Source: Chryseobacterium culicis
GTDB taxonomy: Bacteria > Bacteroidota > Bacteroidia > Flavobacteriales > Weeksellaceae
Assembly (NCBI RefSeq): GCF_002979755.1
Contig: NZ_PCPP01000001.1
Span: 776,665 to 840,664 of the forward strand
DNA length: 64,000 nt
Direction of reading: 5' to 3'
Made by a program: the position numbers and the translations under genes. The notes below the pieces were generated by a model. The model was not told where the DNA came from, searched no databases, and saw only the letters and a list, made by a program, of their open reading frames with translations. Shown piece after piece: positions 7,851-16,179 of the stretch; position 1 is the first letter of the stretch, and each line of letters starts with the position of its first letter.

Positions 7851-10271
7851 ATGAATAAAGCAGCCTTGTTATTTTTTCCAGCCTGCCTAGTGGTTTCTTC
7901 CCTTGTTTCTGCGCAGACAGCTTCTGTGACTGCCTCAGGAAGAATTACGGGGAAAGACAAAACAGCATTACCTTATGCCCATATTATTTTAAAAAAAGAA
8001 AAAGACAGCACCTTTATTGCCGGAACGATTACCAATGAGGAAGGAAGGTTTTCACTTACTGGGATAAAACCGGATCACTATCTTCTGGAAACTTCAGTCA
8101 CCGGATATAAGACCCAAATTCAACCCATTTTTATAGGAAGCCTTTCTGAGTTTCTGGAAATTCCCACTGTTGAGCTCATTCAGGAACAGGAAAATGAGAC
8201 TAAAATAGAAGCAATAACCATTACGGCAACCAAAAAGAATGAAATAGACAGCCGTCTTGATAAGAAAACCTATTCTGTGGCAGATAATATCAGTCAAAAT
8301 GGTGGTTCTGTGCTCCAAAGCATGCAGAATCTTCCCGGAATTACCGTTCAGGATGGTAAAGTCCAGCTAAGAGGAAATGATAAAGTAACAGTACTGATTG
8401 ATGGCAAACAAACCGCTCTTACAGGTTTTGGAAGCCAAACCGGACTGGATAATATTCCAGCTTCTGCCATTGATAAAATTGAAATCATCAACAATCCTTC
8501 ATCAAAATATGATGCAAACGGGAATGCAGGGATTATCAACATCATCATGAAAAAAAATAAACAGAACGGCTGGAACGGAAAAGCAGGATTTACAACAGGT
8601 TTAGGTTCACTTTGGGTAAGAAAGGAAAATCTTCCTACCATAAGACCACAGTATACGCTGACTCCCAAAATTAATCCTTCATTATCGGTCAATTACAGAA
8701 AAAATAAGGTTAATATATTTCTGCAGGCGGATAATCTGTACACAGAAACGCTTAACAAAAATGAATTCGTAACCCGTACTTATGATAACGGAACGGTAAT
8801 TAATTCTCAGCTGAAAAGGAATAGAAACACCAATTTCTTCACCACCAAAGCAGGAATAGACTGGAATATTGATCCGCAAAATACACTAACGATTTCAGGA
8901 ATGTATGGAAGTGAAAAGATTATAGACAGAGGAGATCAGCCGTTTTTCAATGGAGATATGTCCCAGCGTCTCCGTTTGTGGCAGTTTCTGGAAGATGAAC
9001 TGAAAACAACAGTGATGGGAACAGCTTCCTATCAGCATAAATTTAAAGAAGCAGGGCATGTATTGAATGTAGGTTTCAATTATACTTTCCATAGAGAGGA
9101 TGAAAAGTATTTCTATGATAATTATCTTCCTTCCTCTACAGGAACAGATGCTTTTAAACTATTATCTGATGAACAGGTATATGATTTCAATATCGATTAT
9201 GTAAAACCATTGAAATATGGTAGAATAGAAACAGGTATTAAACTGAGAAACAGAAGCATTCCGACCAATATGAATTTTATTCCGGGAGCCAACTCTGTTT
9301 TGGATGTTTCTGCGGGAGGAAAAGCTGATTATAAAGAATTTATTCCTGCCGTGTATGGAAATTATGTTTTTGAAAATGAAAAATGGGAAGCTGAATTGGG
9401 TCTCAGACTGGAATATGTCAAAATTCAATATGATGTAAATCCTAACCACCCGACGTATAAAAGTGACGGATACAACTACACCCAGCCATTCCCGAATTTC
9501 CGGCTTGCCTACAAACTTGATGACCGCAATAAGTTCTCCGTTTTTTATAACAAAAGGGTAGACCGTCCCAATGAAGTAGATATCAGAATTTTTCCCAAGT
9601 ATGACGATGCAGAGATCATTAAAGTAGGAAATCCTGCGTTACGTCCCCAGTTTACAAATTCCATTGAGCTCGGATATAAGCACAATTGGGATAATGGATA
9701 TTTATATTCTGCACTATACCATCGTTTTGCCAACGGAACTATTACCAGAATTTCGAGTATTGTCCCGGACAGCACACTTATTTATGCCATATTTCAGAAT
9801 GCGGGAAAAAGCTACAATACAGGGCTGGAAACAATATGGAACCAAAAGATATCTGATTTGTATTCCCTGAATGTCAATGGAAATATATACCGTAATCAGA
9901 TCAATGCATTTACTGTACAAAATCTGTATCCTCAGCCTAATACTTTCTCTGCTGATCAACAGACGGCTATATCAGGAAACATCAAAATGAATAATGTTTT
10001 TCATTTTTCAAAAGGATTTGATATGCAGTGTACACTGGTGTATCTGGCACCGGATATTATTCCTCAGGGAAGAATACAGTCAAGATTTTCCATGGATGCA
10101 GGAGTAAAAAAAGCGATACAGAAAGGGAAGGGTGAACTGTTTTTAAATGCTACGGATTTACTCAATACTATGGTGATCAAAAAGGCTGTTCAGGGTAACG
10201 GATTTGCCTATACCAGTAATGACTACTATGAAACTCAGGGGGTCCGTTTGGGATACAGCTATAAATTTTAA
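7851..10271 (+). CDS. TonB-dependent receptor, outer-membrane beta-barrel family
   Basis: An 806-residue outer-membrane receptor. A signal peptide ending near SAQT is followed by a carboxypeptidase-regulatory-like domain (about 30-105), a plug domain (about 125-230, with LPGITVQDGKVQLRG and IEIINNPSSKYDANG) and a large beta-barrel ending in an aromatic residue (GYSYKF). This matches the OMP_b-brl_3 type of Bacteroidota receptors rather than the classical siderophore type. No SusD partner is present. Its substrate cannot be read from sequence. It is 34 bases after the membrane protein and probably in the same transcript. Confidence 0.9.
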   Translation: MNKAALLFFPACLVVSSLVSAQTASVTASGRITGKDKTALPYAHIILKKEKDSTFIAGTITNEEGRFSLTGIKPDHYLLETSVTGYKTQIQPIFIGSLSEFLEIPTVELIQEQENETKIEAITITATKKNEIDSRLDKKTYSVADNISQNGGSVLQSMQNLPGITVQDGKVQLRGNDKVTVLIDGKQTALTGFGSQTGLDNIPASAIDKIEIINNPSSKYDANGNAGIINIIMKKNKQNGWNGKAGFTTGLGSLWVRKENLPTIRPQYTLTPKINPSLSVNYRKNKVNIFLQADNLYTETLNKNEFVTRTYDNGTVINSQLKRNRNTNFFTTKAGIDWNIDPQNTLTISGMYGSEKIIDRGDQPFFNGDMSQRLRLWQFLEDELKTTVMGTASYQHKFKEAGHVLNVGFNYTFHREDEKYFYDNYLPSSTGTDAFKLLSDEQVYDFNIDYVKPLKYGRIETGIKLRNRSIPTNMNFIPGANSVLDVSAGGKADYKEFIPAVYGNYVFENEKWEAELGLRLEYVKIQYDVNPNHPTYKSDGYNYTQPFPNFRLAYKLDDRNKFSVFYNKRVDRPNEVDIRIFPKYDDAEIIKVGNPALRPQFTNSIELGYKHNWDNGYLYSALYHRFANGTITRISSIVPDSTLIYAIFQNAGKSYNTGLETIWNQKISDLYSLNVNGNIYRNQINAFTVQNLYPQPNTFSADQQTAISGNIKMNNVFHFSKGFDMQCTLVYLAPDIIPQGRIQSRFSMDAGVKKAIQKGKGELFLNATDLLNTMVIKKAVQGNGFAYTSNDYYETQGVRLGYSYKF

Positions 10272-10303
10272 TACAGAACCGGATAATTTTAATGTGATTT
10301 AAA

Positions 10304-11113
10304 ATGAAAAAACACTTTCAAAAAAACCTGATGTATATACTGGTTTTGAGCTCAGCTTTAAGCCAAATCAATGCTCAGAATACAAAAGACACGATGACTG
10401 TTCAGAAACCTGTACAAGACAGTATTATCAAAGCAGAGATTCCCAAAAGCAACCTGAACTATAAAAGTCTGATCATTCCCGCAGCATTTATTAGCTATGG
10501 AGTAGCAGGGCTGACGATGAATAATCTCAAAAAGCTGAATGTATCCACAAAGGTGGAAATCAACGAGCATCAGCCTACCCAAATAAAACTGGATAATTAT
10601 ACCCAATACGCTCCTGCAGTGATCGTATATGGACTTAATGCAATGGGGGTGAAAGGAAAACATAACCTGAGAGACCGTACCATTATCTACGCTTCCTCAC
10701 AGCTGATTGCTGCTGCCTTTACGATGCCTTTAAAATATCTGGTAAAAGAAGAAAGACCGGATGGATCCAACACTTTATCTTTCCCTTCAGGACATGCGGC
10801 AACTGCATTTTCTTCAGCACAATTTATGTTCCGGGAATATAAAGACACCAATTTCTGGCTGAGTATTTCAGGATATCCGTTTGCTGTTTTCACCGGAGTC
10901 TACAGAATGCTGAATGATAAACATTGGCTGGGAGATGTTGTAGCGGGGGCCGGCTTTGGAATTCTTTCTACAGAACTTGCCTATTGGCTGTTTCCAAAAA
11001 TTGACAGTTTATTAAGAGGAAAAAATAAAAGTAAAAATATGCTGTCATCCACTATGGTAATGCCGTTTTATCAAAATAAAACAGTAGGAATCGGATGGGT
11101 GAAAACCTTTTAA
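10304..11113 (+). CDS. PAP2-family phosphatase
   Basis: A 269-residue type 2 phosphatidic acid phosphatase with a signal peptide ending near INAQ. The three family motifs are visible: KYLVKEERPDG (K-x6-RP), FPSGHAA (PSGH) and YRMLNDKHWLGDVV (R-x5-H-x3-D). Members remove phosphate from membrane lipids such as undecaprenyl pyrophosphate, lipid A or phosphatidylglycerol phosphate. It is the last gene of the operon starting at 7037, and a lipid-phosphate role under an envelope-sensing two-component system is a reasonable inference. A shared terminator follows. Confidence 0.9.
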   Translation: MKKHFQKNLMYILVLSSALSQINAQNTKDTMTVQKPVQDSIIKAEIPKSNLNYKSLIIPAAFISYGVAGLTMNNLKKLNVSTKVEINEHQPTQIKLDNYTQYAPAVIVYGLNAMGVKGKHNLRDRTIIYASSQLIAAAFTMPLKYLVKEERPDGSNTLSFPSGHAATAFSSAQFMFREYKDTNFWLSISGYPFAVFTGVYRMLNDKHWLGDVVAGAGFGILSTELAYWLFPKIDSLLRGKNKSKNMLSSTMVMPFYQNKTVGIGWVKTF

Positions 11114-11137
11114 TACAAATCCATTCGTTTATTTACT

Positions 11138-11173
11138 AAAAAAGCACTGTTCAACAGAGAATGGTGCTTTTTT
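11138..11173. terminator. Bidirectional terminator
   Basis: AAAAAAGCAC (11138-11147) pairs with GTGCTTTTTT (11164-11173), giving T runs on both strands. It separates the PAP2 gene from the convergent SDR gene and overlaps the SDR stop codon. Confidence 0.85.
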
Positions 11174-11975
11174 ATACCACTTTTGCCTTACGGATTATCT
11201 TTGCCAGTAAATTCGGAAAGAATCTTTTCAGATAGACGGCCATTACTTCTTTACCTCCTATGGCTTTTTGTTTTTTTTGTTTTTCAATTGCATACAGCAT
11301 CTTTTTTGCAAAAACATCTGCAGGCATTCCGTTTTTCGTAGCGTCGTCCATTGTTCCCTGTAATGAACCGTCTCCGGTAACGGCATTCACAGAAATATCG
11401 GTTTGTATAAAGCCCGGGCAAATGATCGTAATCAGAATATTCTGATTGAACAATTCTGCCCTCAACGCATCAAAAAATCCGTGTAAGGCATGTTTTGCCC
11501 CTGCATATCCGCTTCGCATAGGAGCCCCGAATATTCCCATAAGACTTGATACCACAGCAATCTGTCCGCCTTTATTCCTGATCATATAAGGCAGAACTGC
11601 TTTTGTAAGAGCTACTGTTCCGATATAATCAATATCTATCAGCTGTTTATCCACTTCAATATCTGTTTCCATGGCTAGAGAACGTTGTGAGAGTCCGGCA
11701 TTATTGATCAGAATATCAATTTTTCCAAACTGTTCAGATGCTTTCGCTGCAATGGCTGGCATTTCTTTATAATTTTTAAGATCTAAAGGAATTACTGCAT
11801 ACCGATCAGTATTCAAACCTGTTTTTTCAGCAACTTTATGCAGCTGTTCTTCCTTTCTGGATGAAAGAATGACTTTCGCATTGCTGTTCTTTGCAATCTC
11901 TTTTACCAAAGCTTCACCAATTCCTGATGATGCTCCTGTAATCCAAATGACTTTATGATCAAAATAATGACTCAT
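11172..11975 (-). CDS. Short-chain dehydrogenase/reductase
   Basis: A 267-residue classical SDR. The cofactor motif TGASSGIG spans residues 13-20, the NNAG motif 91-94, and the catalytic set is Ser143/Ser144, Tyr157 and Lys161 in YAGAK. SSRKE after the second strand suggests NADP preference. It is 14 bases downstream of the FAD-dependent dehydrogenase on the same strand, so the two are probably cotranscribed redox enzymes acting on a common hydrophobic substrate. That substrate is not evident. Confidence 0.9.
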   Translation of the reverse strand: MSHYFDHKVIWITGASSGIGEALVKEIAKNSNAKVILSSRKEEQLHKVAEKTGLNTDRYAVIPLDLKNYKEMPAIAAKASEQFGKIDILINNAGLSQRSLAMETDIEVDKQLIDIDYIGTVALTKAVLPYMIRNKGGQIAVVSSLMGIFGAPMRSGYAGAKHALHGFFDALRAELFNQNILITIICPGFIQTDISVNAVTGDGSLQGTMDDATKNGMPADVFAKKMLYAIEKQKKQKAIGGKEVMAVYLKRFFPNLLAKIIRKAKVV

Positions 11976-11989
11976 ACTAATATGTAATT

Positions 11990-13654
11990 TTAAAGTCCGG
12001 CAATATATTTTCCGGCTTTCATCCCTGAAAAAATACAGCCTCCCAAAAATGTTCCTTCCAGAGCTCTGTAACCGTGCATTCCGCCACCGCCAAATCCGGC
12101 AGCTTCTCCGGCTGCATACAATCCTTCAATGATGCTGTCATCATCCTTTAATACCTGTCCGTTCAGATTGGTTTTTATTCCGCCTAAAGTTTTACGGGTT
12201 AAAATATTAAGACGTACAGCAATCAAAGGACCGTTTTCAGGAGCTAAAATCTTATGGGGTGCAGCAACACGTCCCAATTTATCACCCCAATAATTTCGGG
12301 TATTCCGGATATAATTAACCTGGGTATCTTTTGAAAATTTATTATCTAATTCCCTGTCTCTGGCTTCAATCTGTGAGTGTATGTCTTCATAATTCAACAG
12401 GTTATTTCCAGCCAGTTCATTCATCCTGTTAACCAGATCTTTCAGATTATCTGATACAATAAAATCTTTTCCATGTTCTTTAAAGGCTTCTACAGGCCCG
12501 GGTGCTTTTTTACCAAAAATTCTTTTCAGAAAAAGAGAATAATCTTTATTGGTAATATCCGGATTCTGTTCTGAGCCTGAAAGAGCAAACTCCTTCTTAA
12601 TAATTTTCTGGGTAAGGATAAACCAGGAATAGGAAAATCCTGTTTCCTGTATATATTGTAAAGTCCCCAACGTATCAAATCCCGGAAGGAAAGGAGCGGG
12701 GAGACGTTTTCCTTTGGCATCAAACCATAAAGATGATGGACCTGGAAGTATACGGATTCCGTGATTTGGCCAGATAGGATTCCAGTTTTGTAATCCTTCC
12801 GTATAATGCCACATTCTGTCCGGATTAATGATATGAGCACCTGTATTTTCTGCAATCCCAATCATTTTGCCATCCACATAGGCTGGAACACCACATACCA
12901 TATTTTCAGGGGCTTTGCCCAATCTTTCCGGCCAGTTTTTCCTTACCTGCTCATGGTTGGCACCAATTCCTCCAGAAGCGATAATGATATTCGGAGCTGT
13001 ATATTCAAATGTTGAGATAACGTTTCTGTTTGTAGAAGCACCTCTATCCTGGGTATCATTTTCCAGAATATCTCCTTTAAGACCTTTTATCTTTCCGTTT
13101 TCGGTGATAAGTTCTGTCACTCGATGTCTGAATTTCATCTCAAGCAGTCCTTTTTTCTGAGCTTGATAAGCTTTTTCCACAAACGGTTTTACCACACCTG
13201 TTCCCGTTCCCCAGCTGACATGAAAACGGGGCACAGAATTTCCATGACCTGTTGCCGAACCATCACCACGTTCTGCCCAGCCTACCATAAACATCAGCTT
13301 GATACCCAACTTAGAAATGTATTCATATTTTTCCCCGGCAGCAAATTTCAGATAGGCTTCTGCCCATTGATGAGGCCAATAGTCTTCAGGACGGTCAAAT
13401 CCGGCTGTTCCTTTCCAGTCCTGCAATGCCAGTTCATAAGAATCTTTAATTCCCATTCTCCTTTGCTGAGGGGAATTGATCAAAAACAAACCACCAAATG
13501 ACCAGAATGCCTGTCCGCCAATATTCTGTTCTGTTTCCTGGTCCAAAAGCAGAACTTTTTTCCCGGTATTGGTAATTTCCATAGCAGCAGTAAGCCCTGC
13601 CAGTCCGGCTCCTATGATGATTGCATCAGGCTGGAATCTTTCTTCCATCTTCAT
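11990..13654 (-). CDS. FAD-binding dehydrogenase, ketosteroid-dehydrogenase-like
   Basis: A 554-residue flavoprotein of the FAD-binding_2 family. The Rossmann motif IIGAGLAGLTAA is at about 12-23, and the C-terminal FAD segment GLYAAGEAAGFGGGGMHG is conserved. WSFGG and the VSWGTGTG region are typical of proteins annotated as FAD-binding dehydrogenases related to 3-ketosteroid-delta-1-dehydrogenase. There is no signal peptide. The start codon at 13654 or the ATG two codons later are both possible. The upstream 150 bases carry repeated TTAAAATAT words that also occur at the hydroxyproline operon. Confidence 0.85.
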   Translation of the reverse strand: MKMEERFQPDAIIIGAGLAGLTAAMEITNTGKKVLLLDQETEQNIGGQAFWSFGGLFLINSPQQRRMGIKDSYELALQDWKGTAGFDRPEDYWPHQWAEAYLKFAAGEKYEYISKLGIKLMFMVGWAERGDGSATGHGNSVPRFHVSWGTGTGVVKPFVEKAYQAQKKGLLEMKFRHRVTELITENGKIKGLKGDILENDTQDRGASTNRNVISTFEYTAPNIIIASGGIGANHEQVRKNWPERLGKAPENMVCGVPAYVDGKMIGIAENTGAHIINPDRMWHYTEGLQNWNPIWPNHGIRILPGPSSLWFDAKGKRLPAPFLPGFDTLGTLQYIQETGFSYSWFILTQKIIKKEFALSGSEQNPDITNKDYSLFLKRIFGKKAPGPVEAFKEHGKDFIVSDNLKDLVNRMNELAGNNLLNYEDIHSQIEARDRELDNKFSKDTQVNYIRNTRNYWGDKLGRVAAPHKILAPENGPLIAVRLNILTRKTLGGIKTNLNGQVLKDDDSIIEGLYAAGEAAGFGGGGMHGYRALEGTFLGGCIFSGMKAGKYIAGL

Positions 13655-13720
13655 TTTTTTAGATTGAATGATACTTGATATAAATGTATTAAATATTTAA
13701 AATCAAACAGATATTAACCT

Positions 13721-13773
13721 TTAAAATATCAACATTTACATTAAAATATTTTACTATTTCTGGTTTAAAATAT
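13721..13773. promoter_or_regulatory. Three TTAAAATAT words, candidate AraC-type operator
   Basis: TTAAAATAT occurs at 13721-13729, 13741-13749 and 13765-13773. The first two are 20 bases apart, about two helical turns. The same word pair at 21-base spacing precedes the hydroxyproline operon (24857-24886). The 17-base segment AAAATATCAACATTTAC differs there at one position. The AT-rich background makes chance matches plausible. Confidence 0.35.
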
Positions 13774-13808
13774 TCTCAATACTTTTATTACTGATAAAAA
13801 ACAGAAGA

Positions 13809-14075
13809 ATGAACGAAAATCAAAAATACCAGACATTTGCTGTCCTAAAAGACGGAACCCGTCAACCCATTGATGCAGAATCTATTATTATACAGCTTGA
13901 AGAAGAGGAAATTGAAATTCCACTGACCCCGCTTCATCCTGTTTTTCAGGGAAAATTAACGCTGGTTACCGGATCCGCAATTCAGGGTCGGGAAAATGAA
14001 AGGGGAGGAGGAACTCAATTGGTCATAGAGCCCGGAGCATCCAATGTAATTCATATTACTCCTAAAAAACTCTGA
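13809..14075 (+). CDS. Small conserved-looking protein of unknown function
   Basis: An 88-residue acidic, mostly beta-strand-like protein without signal peptide or membrane segment. It contains a Glu-rich stretch (QLEEEEIEI) and a Gly-rich turn (NERGGGTQL). I do not recognise a family. It starts with ATG, divergent from the FAD dehydrogenase, and is followed by 75 non-coding bases and a separate promoter, so it seems to be a single-gene unit. Confidence 0.6.
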   Translation: MNENQKYQTFAVLKDGTRQPIDAESIIIQLEEEEIEIPLTPLHPVFQGKLTLVTGSAIQGRENERGGGTQLVIEPGASNVIHITPKKL

Positions 14076-14143
14076 TTGAGGTAAAATATACAAAAACAGC
14101 TAATTTTCCTGCCTTCTGAACAGATCCCTCAATAAAACATTTT

Positions 14144-14151
14144 TATCTTTG
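14144..14151 (+). promoter_or_regulatory. -7 promoter element TATCTTTG
   Basis: A perfect match to TAnnTTTG. It overlaps a GTG codon at 14151 that would extend the next gene, so that GTG lies before the likely transcription start and the ATG at 14166 is the real start. Confidence 0.65.
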
Positions 14152-14165
14152 TGAAAAATAGAAGT

Positions 14166-14594
14166 ATGAAGTATTTGTTAATCATTGTATGCTTTGCCTG
14201 CTCCATTTTCAGCCAGGCACAGCAAAAACAGGATCCATGGAAAGACAGTCAGCTGATGGATCCCGCGTTACTGGCTTCCAGAATTGAAAAACATAAGACA
14301 AAAGATCTTGTCATCATTTCTGTCGGACCTGAAGCTATCATTAAAGGTTCGGTAGACATTGGCCCTACCCATGAGCCTGAAAACCTGGAAAAGCTGAAAA
14401 ATTATCTTAAAGATATTCCTAAGAACAGAGAAATTGTGATTTACTGCGGATGTTGCCCTTTTGTGAAGTGTCCTAATATTCGCCCTGCTTTTGCATTACT
14501 GATGGAAATGGGTTTCAAAAATGCGAAACTTTTAAATCTTCCCAAAAACATTAAAACAGACTGGTTAGATAAAGATTATCCTACAAATGATTAA
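14166..14594 (+). CDS. Exported rhodanese-like protein with Cys-rich active site
   Basis: A 142-residue protein with a signal peptide (about 1-18, ending FSQAQ) and a single rhodanese-like domain. The expected catalytic loop reads VIYCGCCPFVKCPN: Cys94 sits where rhodaneses carry the persulfide Cys, and Cys96, Cys97 and Cys102 are added. The domain would handle sulfane sulfur or thiol redox outside the cytoplasm. ATG at 14166 is preferred over GTG at 14151, which falls in the -7 element. It overlaps the TlpA-like gene by 8 bases, so the two are translationally coupled. Confidence 0.82.
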   Translation: MKYLLIIVCFACSIFSQAQQKQDPWKDSQLMDPALLASRIEKHKTKDLVIISVGPEAIIKGSVDIGPTHEPENLEKLKNYLKDIPKNREIVIYCGCCPFVKCPNIRPAFALLMEMGFKNAKLLNLPKNIKTDWLDKDYPTND

Positions 14595-15099
14595 TATGAA
14601 GACCGGTTTTACCATAATATTTTTAATAGTTTTCTCAGGATTTATTACTGCCCAAAACAAAATAGAAATTGGGAAAAAAGCTCCTGAGATAACAATGACC
14701 AAAGCAGACGGAACTTCATTTTCTCTTTCAGCATTGAAGGGAAAACTTGTTCTGATTGATTTCTGGGCGACATGGTGTGCTCCATGTGTAGAAGAACAGC
14801 CTCAGCTGAAAACGATGTATGAAACCTACTCAGAACAGGTAAAAAACAATCAGTTTGAAATACTGGGAGTTTCTTTAGACAAGAATAAAGAAAGCTGGCA
14901 GAAAGCAATTGACAGATTTAACATCAACTGGATACAGATCAGCGATTTAAAATTCTGGAAAAGCCCTGTAGCAAAGCTTTACGAAGTTGATGAACTGCCT
15001 TTTAATGTGATCATTGACGGACAGGGAACTATTTTAGCTAAAAACCTTCATGGCAAAGAACTGGAAGAGTTTATTAAGAAAAGTCTGACACAGAATTAA
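14587..15099 (+). CDS. TlpA/ResA-like thioredoxin-fold protein
   Basis: A 170-residue exported thiol-disulfide oxidoreductase. A signal peptide ending near ITAQ precedes an AhpC/TSA-type TlpA domain with active site WCAPC (Cys64, Cys67) and the cis-proline segment ELPFNVIID. Such proteins reduce disulfides in the periplasm. The start at 14587 (overlapping the previous gene) and the ATG at 14596 both keep the signal peptide. The rhodanese partner may be its substrate. A strong terminator follows. Confidence 0.9.
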   Translation: MINMKTGFTIIFLIVFSGFITAQNKIEIGKKAPEITMTKADGTSFSLSALKGKLVLIDFWATWCAPCVEEQPQLKTMYETYSEQVKNNQFEILGVSLDKNKESWQKAIDRFNINWIQISDLKFWKSPVAKLYEVDELPFNVIIDGQGTILAKNLHGKELEEFIKKSLTQN

Positions 15100-15126
15100 A
15101 ACTGACAATTTTTTTGAATTTAATAG

Positions 15127-15161
15127 AAAAAGAGTGGTACTTATTTAACCACTCTTTTTTT
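15127..15161 (+). terminator. Rho-independent terminator
   Basis: AAAAAGAGTGGT (15127-15138) pairs with ACCACTCTTTTT (15148-15159) across a 9-base loop and is followed by a T run. It closes the rhodanese/TlpA unit. Confidence 0.9.
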
Positions 15162-15621
15162 GATTGAAAAAGAAGTATTTGTGTTTTAGAATCTTACCTT
15201 AATAATTTAAAGAACAAAAAACAGATTTATGATCATGAGGGAATTAATCATTGTGTCTGCTCTGTAAGACCTTCCGGATGTTTCCTAAGTTCTCATCCTG
15301 ATGTCCTGCATTTTTTTGTATCATTATTTTATTTTGGTATCCGCGCCTGATTTGAATGTAAATATAATAATTTATTTTATTTAAATCACTATATAATGAT
15401 ATATGTAAAAGAAAATTATTATTACCACTATCTTATTAAAATACAGTTCATACACTTGAAAAATGAAAACACTATCAGATTCTTCTAAATAACACATGTA
15501 TTCTATTGATTATATTGCACTTAACAAGATAATGAGTATGAATACTTTAGAAAAGTAAAACTTTTATATCTACTTCAAAGTTGTTGATATACAAAATAAA
15601 AGGAGCCTGTTCTTCATGTAT
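15162..15621. other. Gene-free AT-rich stretch
   Basis: No convincing gene is visible. A 12-codon ORF (ATG at 15229) has no features, and a TTG-started extension of the next gene (15581) is not supported. TTCTTCTAAAT at 15480-15490 resembles one half of the two-component operator, but its tandem partner is absent. Confidence 0.5.
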
Positions 15622-15629
15622 TACTTTTG
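15622..15629 (+). promoter_or_regulatory. -7 promoter element TACTTTTG
   Basis: A perfect TAnnTTTG match 6 bases before the ATG at 15635. This would give a leaderless or almost leaderless transcript. Confidence 0.45.
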
Positions 15630-15634
15630 GTGAT

Positions 15635-16030
15635 ATGAAAAAGAGTTTCTTTCTTCGCTTAGCCTTGTCAACAATATTGCTGATGCATAGTGTAATTTCC
15701 ATTTTCAGTGGAGATGTGAATGATTTCGGACATGTTTATCTGGATAGTATAGGTTTCAGTCCAATAGGAATTTATATTGCATGGATGATCAAACTTATCC
15801 ATTTGTTTTCAGTAGTATTGATCTGGATCGATAGGTGTATTAAGCCGATAGCTGTTTGTAATATTCTCATTTTCATTTTCGGAATTTATTATGTACACTG
15901 GCAAAATGGCTGGTTTGTAGTAGGAGGCGGAAATAACGGGATTGAATTCAATATTCTGCTGATCTTTAGCTTTTTCAATCTTATGTATCCTGAAGTTTCT
16001 TTAAAATTCACGAATAAAAAAAGAACTTAG
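15635..16030 (+). CDS. DoxX-like membrane protein
   Basis: A 131-residue inner-membrane protein with about four transmembrane segments (near 8-25, 45-65, 70-85 and 100-118). The composition and the GIEFNILLIFSF segment fit the DoxX-like family, whose members are small membrane proteins linked to thiol or sulfur redox and often unannotated. ATG at 15635 gives a normal N-terminus (MKKSFFLRLAL). The frame extends to a TTG at 15581, but that is before the -7 element. No partner gene is adjacent. Confidence 0.7.
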   Translation: MKKSFFLRLALSTILLMHSVISIFSGDVNDFGHVYLDSIGFSPIGIYIAWMIKLIHLFSVVLIWIDRCIKPIAVCNILIFIFGIYYVHWQNGWFVVGGGNNGIEFNILLIFSFFNLMYPEVSLKFTNKKRT

Positions 16031-16130
16031 AGCTTCCCCAATCATCTGTTTTCTCAAATCCTGCTGATCCGGCATCGTTCAAAATCAATAGTTTGTAGAT
16101 CGTTATCTTCATTTGATAGACTTATATTTT

Positions 16131-16138
16131 TATATTTG
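16131..16138 (+). promoter_or_regulatory. -7 promoter element TATATTTG
   Basis: A perfect TAnnTTTG match, 42 bases before the TTG start of the LytS-type kinase. Confidence 0.5.
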
Positions 16139-16179
16139 AGTCAACAAATGGTACTTTGTACTTTTAAATCATCACAAAT

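Noticed and set aside
13124..13501. 125-residue plus-strand ORF inside the FAD dehydrogenase gene
   Set aside because: It is antisense to a well-conserved flavoprotein and has no signal for expression. Other antisense ORFs (3023-3382, 25439-25846, 36717-37049, 37210-37602) were rejected for the same reason.
15480..15490. Third copy of the two-component operator near the DoxX gene
   Set aside because: Only one TTCTAAAT is present. The 11-base tandem partner and the 8-base spacing to a -7 element are missing.
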